Shown here: positions 45,318-50,805 of the stretch, one piece after another | How the letters are laid out: every line of letters starts with the position of its first letter | Numbering within the stretch: position 1 is the stretch's first letter | DNA from: Akkermansiaceae bacterium | GTDB taxonomy: Bacteria; Verrucomicrobiota; Verrucomicrobiia; Verrucomicrobiales; Akkermansiaceae | Reading direction: 5' to 3' | Assembly (NCBI GenBank): GCA_028822935.1 | Contig: JAPKCM010000035.1 | Location: 1 to 50,805, forward strand | DNA length: 50,805 bases | Notes under the pieces: model-generated | What the model was told of the DNA's origin: nothing | Database searches by the model: none | Seen by the model: the letters and a program-made list of their open reading frames with translations, nothing else | Position numbers and translations under genes: made by a program

Positions 45318-46736
45318 ATGATAAATCACCCCCAATTTCCTATTCTCTCCCGCCGCCAGATGCTCGCACGCATGGGCGGCGGCTTCGGTCTACTCGGTCT
45401 CAGCGGAGCCCTGAACAATGCCGGATTGCTTACCGCATCGGCGTCGGAAATCCCGGTGGGAACTCCGCACTTCGCGCCGAAGGCAAAGCGGGTGATCTTC
45501 CTCATGATGAACGGGGGTCCGTCCCATGTGGACACCTTCGATCCAAAACCGGCCCTCGCCAAACACGAGGGCGAGACACCTGGCGAACAGGCTAAAAACA
45601 AGAAAAAGACCAGCGGCTACATGCCCTCGCCCTTCGAGTTCAAGCCGCGTGGACAGTGCGGCATGATGATGAGCGAACTCTTCCCGCAACTCTCGCGGCA
45701 TGCAGATGACTTATGCCTCGTGCGCTCGATGCACACGGATCAACCCAACCACGAACCCGGCCTCCTCATCATGCAGTCGGGCAACCCCCAACCGGTGCGC
45801 CCCTCGATAGGATCATGGATCTCCTACGGCCTCGGAACGGAGAATGAGAATCTTCCTTCCTATGTCGCGATCTCGCCCGGGCGACCGGTGGTTGGACCAC
45901 AACTCTGGTCGAATGCTTTTCTCCCCGGCGAGCACCAGGCCACAGCGGTCGACACCAATAACCTCAAGGTTGATCAGCTCATTGCCAACCTGCGTCATCC
46001 AAAGCTCAATCACGAGGCGCAGCGCCGCCAGGTCGATCTACTCGGCGCTCTCAATCGCCTCCACTCCGAACAACGTCAACGCGACGCCGCTCTTGAAACC
46101 GAGATCAAGAGCATGGAACTCGCCTACGCCATGCAGGCCGAGGCCGCAGAAGCTTTCGACGTGAGCCGCGAACCGGACGCCGTGCGTGATCGCTACGGGC
46201 GCACCTCTTTTGGTCAATCCTGCCTCCTGGCCCGCAGACTGGCGGAATCGGGAGTGCGCTTCACCCAAGTCTTCTACGTCGACAAAAAGAACAAGCAGCC
46301 CTGGGACACTCATCAGGACAACGATGGAGGGCATCGCCGACTCTGCGCCGATTCCGACCGAGCCAGCGCGGCACTACTGACCGACTTGAAAGAGCGGGGA
46401 CTGCTCGAAGACACCCTCGTAATCTGGGGCGGCGAGTTCGGGCGCACGCCCTATTCCCAGATCGACAAAAAGAAAAGCAAACCCGGTCGCGACCATCATC
46501 ACACCGCGTTCTCGATGCTCCTCGCGGGCGGCGGCATCAAGCCGGGCACAACCTATGGCACCACTGATGAATTCGGGATGCATGTTGCCGAGAATCCAGT
46601 CCATGTCCACGATCTCCACGCAACAATTCTCAACCAACTTGGAATCAACCACGAGAAGCTCACCTACCGCTATTCAGGCCGTGATTTCCGCCTCACGGAC
46701 ATCCACGGAGAGGTCGTGCAGGGGATCCTGAGCTAA
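45318..46736 (+). CDS. DUF1501 Tat-exported protein
   Basis: A 472-residue protein from ATG 45318, two bases after the DUF1549/DUF1553 stop. Leader LSRRQMLARMGGGFGLLG fits twin-arginine export. The body has typical DUF1501 motifs: FLMMNGGPSHVDTFDPKP, MHTDQPNHEPGLLIMQSG, RPSIGSWISYGLG, TLVIWGGEFGRTPYSQ, GRDHHHTAFSMLLAGGG and HVHDLHATILNQLGI. The family adopts an alkaline-phosphatase-like fold and is almost always found with DUF1549/DUF1553 proteins, but its reaction has not been established as far as I know. It is the last gene of the plus-strand block and converges with the nag operon. Confidence 0.92.
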   Translation: MINHPQFPILSRRQMLARMGGGFGLLGLSGALNNAGLLTASASEIPVGTPHFAPKAKRVIFLMMNGGPSHVDTFDPKPALAKHEGETPGEQAKNKKKTSGYMPSPFEFKPRGQCGMMMSELFPQLSRHADDLCLVRSMHTDQPNHEPGLLIMQSGNPQPVRPSIGSWISYGLGTENENLPSYVAISPGRPVVGPQLWSNAFLPGEHQATAVDTNNLKVDQLIANLRHPKLNHEAQRRQVDLLGALNRLHSEQRQRDAALETEIKSMELAYAMQAEAAEAFDVSREPDAVRDRYGRTSFGQSCLLARRLAESGVRFTQVFYVDKKNKQPWDTHQDNDGGHRRLCADSDRASAALLTDLKERGLLEDTLVIWGGEFGRTPYSQIDKKKSKPGRDHHHTAFSMLLAGGGIKPGTTYGTTDEFGMHVAENPVHVHDLHATILNQLGINHEKLTYRYSGRDFRLTDIHGEVVQGILS

Positions 46737-46802
46737 ACGACGACATCGATTAAAGTGCCGTCCTTCGAGGAAACGAAGTCATGAGCTACGGGGATTGCAT
46801 TG

Positions 46803-48053
46803 TCACCACCCCAGCTTTTCGAGCACTGCCACGACCGTACGACCGGCCAGCGCTAACGCGACGATAAAGCCTACCCAGCCAAGGCTAAGTATCCAACGAG
46901 GGACCTTCCGCTCGCCGGTGAGATCGGGACGCGTCCCAAGATAAAGAAGCGCCAGAGCCAAAGCGGGCAGGCCCAGAACCGTGAGCGCTTGGGCGAAGGT
47001 GATCAGATTCACGGTGCTCTCAGCATCACTCAAATTGAATAGCGCGACGACAAGACCGCACAGTAAAGCAACGGTCGTCAACGAGAGCGTCCACCCCTCT
47101 CCCAAGCGTGAACCTTTCCCCAAAGAATCGGAAAGCACCGTCCCGCCAACGAGGGCATTCACGAGGAAGGAACTAAAAGCGCCCGCGAAAATCCCGAGAC
47201 AAAAAACGACTTTCGCCCACGTTCCAAATAGGGGTTGTAACTGCATCGCCACGTCGCCGGCGCTCGACAATACAACCGGGTCAGGACGGCCATGAAAGAC
47301 TCTCGCAGCGGTCATCAAAATGATCGTCGAGATCACCCCCACCACACTGATACTGATGACCGAATCAAATAGTCCACGTTGTGCATCAGGTAACTTCCAC
47401 CCTTTTTCCTTAACCAGGTAGGCTTGGTAGAATGCGCCCCCAACAGAGAAGGTCGTCCCCATCAAACCGAGCAATACGATAATGTCAGGCTCCTGTGCCG
47501 AAGAAACCGGCACGTAGCCACGTGGACTTGAAAAGACGACCAGGAAATTGATCAAAAAGGCCACGACCATCAAGCCGATGAGCCATTTCATCAATGACTC
47601 AATCGAGTCATAAAGATGACGCATGCGGTAGAGGCAAAAAATGACGACCGCATTAAACGACACTAGAATAATGGCCGGAGTCGCTCCTGAAGTGAGAGAG
47701 AAACCCTCGGAATCAAAAAGCGGTGCGAGACCAGAAATGATGGCGACATTATTCGAATACTGAAAGATCGCCACGAGCGCGAAAAGGATGGCACCCACAA
47801 TGACGGCCACCGGTCGACCGAGACGTTTCGCTAGTTGGTCACATGGGCTATCGTCATAGATCACTCCGATGCGCGCAGCCAAAGCCACCATCGCAATCAT
47901 AAGAACGACCGCCAAAACGATCGCCGTGACAGCCGGGTAACCATATTGAGCACCCACCTTGGAACTCGTCAGAATGGAGCCTGGACCAAGGACAATCGCC
48001 GCAACGATGATTGCGGGACCGAAAGAGCTGAATAGTTGCTTGAGACGTGTCAT
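46803..48053 (-). CDS. NRAMP-fold transporter lacking the DPGN metal motif
   Basis: A 416-residue membrane protein with about eleven hydrophobic segments. The first helix reads IVLGPGSILTSSKVGAQYGY. It clearly aligns with NRAMP helix 1, but the metal-binding Asp and Asn of DPGN are replaced by Gly23 and Ser26. Around helix 6 the expected M-P-H is not found (LMGTTFSVGGAFYQAYLV). A divalent-metal function is therefore doubtful, although automatic annotation would call it a manganese/iron transporter. The ATG overlaps the nagA stop by four bases (ATGA), and the gene ends an operon of amino-sugar enzymes, so uptake of an amino sugar, its product or another small solute is possible. This last step is inference only. 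Confidence 0.8.
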   Translation of the reverse strand: MTRLKQLFSSFGPAIIVAAIVLGPGSILTSSKVGAQYGYPAVTAIVLAVVLMIAMVALAARIGVIYDDSPCDQLAKRLGRPVAVIVGAILFALVAIFQYSNNVAIISGLAPLFDSEGFSLTSGATPAIILVSFNAVVIFCLYRMRHLYDSIESLMKWLIGLMVVAFLINFLVVFSSPRGYVPVSSAQEPDIIVLLGLMGTTFSVGGAFYQAYLVKEKGWKLPDAQRGLFDSVISISVVGVISTIILMTAARVFHGRPDPVVLSSAGDVAMQLQPLFGTWAKVVFCLGIFAGAFSSFLVNALVGGTVLSDSLGKGSRLGEGWTLSLTTVALLCGLVVALFNLSDAESTVNLITFAQALTVLGLPALALALLYLGTRPDLTGERKVPRWILSLGWVGFIVALALAGRTVVAVLEKLGW

Positions 48054-48964
48054 ACCGAAAGACCGATCGCTCGGCGGGGATTAATGGAAGTGAGGCGGTT
48101 GATGTCCTCCGAAGATTGGCCAAGCGAGTCAGCAAGATTTTGACAAACTTGCGGCATGGTGACTGTTGATCCCGCAAGATAACGAGAGCCGGGACGGCGG
48201 GCAACGCCCTGGACATCCACCTCAATCTCCATCCCTGACAAGCGATGTGATCCCGGCCCCATCTTGGTCGCGCCGATGGCATCAGTCACGACAAAGACGC
48301 GATCGAGCCCCGCCTGCTTCAAATAAAGTTCAAGCGCGAAGAAATCGATATGCGCACCATCAGGAATGAATCCGATCCAGAGCTGATCACTGAGGGACAA
48401 GACGCGATTGATAATGTTATCGTGACGTGGGAGTTCAATCGGGCAGCCATTTCCCAGATGGGTAAACATCGTGAGACCGTTGTCGATCGCCTCCTTCAGT
48501 TGATCGAGACTTGGATTGCAATGCCCGGCAGAAACTACGATCCCTTGATCACTCAAGGCCTTTGTCGTCATCATTTCCGGATCACATTCAGGCGCCAGAG
48601 TCACCAGTTTCACCAAGCCGTCCCCCGCCTCGATGAGTCGCTCGGCATCTGCGGGATTCGCGGGAATCACGGCCTCCACCGGATGCGCCCCAATCCAACC
48701 TGCTCCGGGATTCAAAAATGGCCCCTCAACATGGAACCCTTGAATCAAACTCCGCGCGAGTGGATCTCTCTCCCGGAGATTCACCAGATGACGGAGCTTT
48801 GCACAGAGTGAATCAACCTGATCCGTGATGATGGTCGCCAGGATCGTCTCCACGCCGTCCTCCTCCAAAGCAACACAGGCTCGGTGGAATTGTTCATCAG
48901 TGAGATCAAGCGAAGAGAAATCAGCTCCCGCATAACCATTGATTTGTAAATCACAGTAATTCAT
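48050..48964 (-). CDS. nagA: compact N-acetylglucosamine-6-phosphate deacetylase-like protein
   Basis: A 304-residue amidohydrolase. ATG 48964 is chosen; the TTG just upstream is less likely. The protein begins almost directly at DLQINGYAGADFSS, the segment that lies about 55-60 residues inside E. coli NagA, so the small N-terminal beta domain is missing. Catalytic and metal motifs are kept: FHVEGPFLN (Glu), AGHCNPS (His), THLGNG (His) and VTDAI (catalytic Asp). It would remove acetate from N-acetylglucosamine-6-phosphate to feed NagB, which is encoded two genes upstream. Its start overlaps the oxidoreductase stop by one base (TGATG) and its stop overlaps the transporter start (ATGA), indicating translational coupling. 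Confidence 0.85.
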   Translation of the reverse strand: MNYCDLQINGYAGADFSSLDLTDEQFHRACVALEEDGVETILATIITDQVDSLCAKLRHLVNLRERDPLARSLIQGFHVEGPFLNPGAGWIGAHPVEAVIPANPADAERLIEAGDGLVKLVTLAPECDPEMMTTKALSDQGIVVSAGHCNPSLDQLKEAIDNGLTMFTHLGNGCPIELPRHDNIINRVLSLSDQLWIGFIPDGAHIDFFALELYLKQAGLDRVFVVTDAIGATKMGPGSHRLSGMEIEVDVQGVARRPGSRYLAGSTVTMPQVCQNLADSLGQSSEDINRLTSINPRRAIGLSV

Positions 48965-50097
48965 CAACTCTCATCATCAAAGTGGGCACGAGCGATTTCG
49001 CGATCAAGCGGGAAATCGACAGGCACCCCTGTTGCGACAGAGAGCAAGATCCCCCACCCCAATTCCGCAGTCGATGCCGAATTTTCAAACCCTAAAAACG
49101 ATTGCTCGCCAGAACGCACACAGTCGATGAAGTGCTCCACACAAGATCCGGTCTGATGTTGCATCACGTCGCCACTATCAGGAGTCGTTGTTTCTTCACC
49201 CCAGAAGTGCTCGGCCGAACTCGCGGGATCAAGCGGGCGAATCCACTCCCGCTCCGTCTCGGTCTCAGACCAATAGCGGACTTTGTGAGAACGCTCGAGG
49301 TAGCTATCGAAAATGAATCCTCCCTTCGTTCCGTGAAGATTATGGTAAGCATCATAACCATTCGCTTGGTCAACATTTCCCAAGCAACAACCCGAGGCTC
49401 CATTGCTGAATTCCACTTGGATATTATAAATGGCATCTACTTCAAAGGGACGTGTTTTCTCCCCTCCGGAAGTTGCGTAAACACGCACCGGCCTGGCGCC
49501 CTGCGCCGCCATGATGTTCAACATCACACTCAGTGCGTGAATGATCCCCATCCCAATTGCATCGCCCATGATTTCGCGACTGAGCTTCCAAACCTTGTCT
49601 TCTGAAATATTAATCGGGTGACGGTAGTTGACCTGCAGCTGCGTGATGGTGCCGAAGGTTCCACCTTTCACCATCTTAAGCAAACGCTGCTCCATCGGGT
49701 CAAAATTCAGGAGGTAATTGACGTAGGTAATCAACTCAGGATAAGCCTTCGCAAGCTCTAATTGCCTTTCAAAATCCGCAAAAGTGGTGGAGCAAGGCTT
49801 TTCACAAAAGACATGCTTCCCCGCTTCCATCGCCGCGATCGATTGCGGGCCATGCGAACTATTTGGGCTGCACAGAAAGACCGCATCAACCTCGGGATTC
49901 GCGAGCATCTCCGCATAATCGTTATGGTAGGCCGAACCCGGAAGACCCATTTCCTCTAACGTCGCAACGGCATTCTCACGAGACCGTTGATGAAGGGCCA
50001 CCACCTTGGCATTCGGATGCTCAATCAATCGCTGCATTAAGGTAGATCCCATCCAGCCAGCTCCCACAAATCCGATTCGTATAGGGTTTTCGCTCAT
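48964..50097 (-). CDS. Gfo/Idh/MocA-family NAD(P)-dependent oxidoreductase
   Basis: A 377-residue cytoplasmic enzyme from ATG 50097, where [18 protein letters not shown] gives the expected start just before the dinucleotide-binding GAGWMG; the frame is open to 50142, but the extra residues have no motif. EKP in [10 protein letters not shown] is the second signature, followed by the alpha/beta C-terminal domain ([29 protein letters not shown]). The family oxidises or reduces sugars and inositols, and some members hydrolyse glycosidic bonds through a transient oxidation. Its place between nagB and nagA suggests a modified amino sugar as substrate. Its start overlaps the nagB stop by four bases. 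Confidence 0.88.
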   Translation of the reverse strand: MSENPIRIGFVGAGWMGSTLMQRLIEHPNAKVVALHQRSRENAVATLEEMGLPGSAYHNDYAEMLANPEVDAVFLCSPNSSHGPQSIAAMEAGKHVFCEKPCSTTFADFERQLELAKAYPELITYVNYLLNFDPMEQRLLKMVKGGTFGTITQLQVNYRHPINISEDKVWKLSREIMGDAIGMGIIHALSVMLNIMAAQGARPVRVYATSGGEKTRPFEVDAIYNIQVEFSNGASGCCLGNVDQANGYDAYHNLHGTKGGFIFDSYLERSHKVRYWSETETEREWIRPLDPASSAEHFWGEETTTPDSGDVMQHQTGSCVEHFIDCVRSGEQSFLGFENSASTAELGWGILLSVATGVPVDFPLDREIARAHFDDES

Positions 50098-50805
50098 GAT
50101 GATAATTTTGAAGCTGCCGGTTGATCGAGATACAGATGGCAATCTGCATGCTTCTGCATGATCGAAGCCGGGACAGCGGGCGTCACTGCACCCTGCAAAG
50201 AATTTGCCACCGCCTCAGCCTTCCGCTCATCAGGCACCGTGCAGACTATCGCCGCGCTCTTCATAATCTGATTTACTGACATCGAGATCGCCTGCTTTGG
50301 GACATCATCAAAGGTGGGGAACCAACCTTCGCCAAGCTGCTGCTGCCGACACGCGTCATCCAGATCAACGACCAGATAAGGACTTGTCGTTTCAAAATCT
50401 GCCGGTGGATCATTAAAGGCGATATGCCCATTTTCACCAATTCCAATGAAGGCGACATCCACCTCTCTCTCTTTAATCAAAGCACCCGCTCTTTGGCATT
50501 CTGCCAAAGGATTCTGCTCACCGTTGAGAAAATGAAATCCACTAAGCGGCAAAGGAAGTTGACTGACAAAACGTTGCCAAAGATACCCTCGAAACGATGC
50601 AGGATGGTCAATGGAAATCCCAACATACTCATCAAGATGGAACCCCGTCACCTGCGACCAATCAATCCCTGACTCAGCGACCAAGGCCTCAAGCATCTCA
50701 AACTGTGACGCGCCAGTAGCCACGATAATAGTCGCCTCCCCCTTCTCCTGAATCGCTCGCCGAATATACCCCGCTCCGCATTGCGCCGCCAGCCGGCCTG
50801 ATTCT
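50094..50805 (-). CDS. nagB: glucosamine-6-phosphate deaminase, 5' end beyond the window
   Basis: The frame is open to the window edge; 236 codons are present and the start lies outside. Motifs are [13 protein letters not shown], the active-site block [31 protein letters not shown], and the C-terminal [13 protein letters not shown]. The enzyme converts glucosamine-6-phosphate to fructose-6-phosphate and ammonia. The stop overlaps the following oxidoreductase start (ATGA), so this gene leads, or lies early in, an operon nagB, Gfo/Idh, nagA, transporter. Confidence 0.92.
   Translation of the reverse strand, partial: ESGRLAAQCGAGYIRRAIQEKGEATIIVATGASQFEMLEALVAESGIDWSQVTGFHLDEYVGISIDHPASFRGYLWQRFVSQLPLPLSGFHFLNGEQNPLAECQRAGALIKEREVDVAFIGIGENGHIAFNDPPADFETTSPYLVVDLDDACRQQQLGEGWFPTFDDVPKQAISMSVNQIMKSAAIVCTVPDERKAEAVANSLQGAVTPAVPASIMQKHADCHLYLDQPAASKLSS

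Noticed and set aside
46737-46802. Terminator between the converging DUF1501 and transporter genes
   Set aside because: Only a five-base stem (CTTCG and CGAAG) without a T-run is present, too weak to call.

Overview
The window looks like chromosomal DNA from a member of the Verrucomicrobiota or a related PVC-group bacterium. The evidence is its gene content: formylglycine sulfatases, planctomycete-type cytochromes and their partners (DUF1592-type, DUF1552, DUF1549/DUF1553, DUF1501), Tat-type leaders on xylose-isomerase-like barrels, CotH/lamin-tail surface proteins, a PEP-CTERM remnant, and CRTAC1/FG-GAP proteins. No rRNA, tRNA, CRISPR array or intact mobile element was seen. The assignment rests on recognised protein families, not on a database search.

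Layout. 1-6 kb: a 10-bp tandem repeat at the left edge, a small two-helix membrane protein, and three intact sulfatases followed by a decayed fourth, all on the plus strand. Their start regions resemble each other and the gaps carry a duplicated 53-bp element. 6-13 kb: a di-haem cytochrome c peroxidase, two broken surface-protein genes back to back, three xylose-isomerase-like TIM barrels, and a Fur-family regulator followed closely by a secreted HExxH peptidase. 13-25 kb: a CotH/lamin-tail protein; a long CRTAC1-propeller/UnbV/thioredoxin/TPR reading frame cut by one in-frame TGA; a 1,110-residue secreted protein with three tandem CBM9-like domains; sulfatase debris; and a frameshifted LamG gene. 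25-35.5 kb, minus strand: a cytochrome c-propeller oxidoreductase, another leader-bearing TIM barrel, and a secreted protein of about 2,113 residues that I cannot assign beyond a resemblance to alpha-2-macroglobulin architecture.

35.9-46.7 kb is the most coherent block. Five plus-strand genes run DUF1592-type haem protein, DUF1552, a 1,298-residue dehydrogenase/HEAT/cytochrome/DUF6807 fusion, DUF1549-DUF1553, DUF1501. Two of the four junctions overlap or nearly abut. This is my candidate for a poorly described extracytoplasmic oxidative system, with two haem-protein/Tat-protein pairs flanking one multi-domain dehydrogenase. Converging on it is a tightly overlapped minus-strand operon (46.8 kb to the right edge): nagB, a Gfo/Idh oxidoreductase, a shortened nagA, and an NRAMP-fold transporter that lacks the canonical metal-binding DPGN motif.

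A plausible overall reading, which is inference, is acquisition of sulfated or amino-sugar glycans: sulfatases and cytochrome-linked oxidoreductases act outside the cytoplasm, leader-bearing isomerases process sugars, and the nag operon brings amino sugars into central metabolism. Six genes for exported proteins are broken by stops, frameshifts or deletions, so the accessory secretome here appears to be decaying (or, for the single-base lesions, the assembly has errors).
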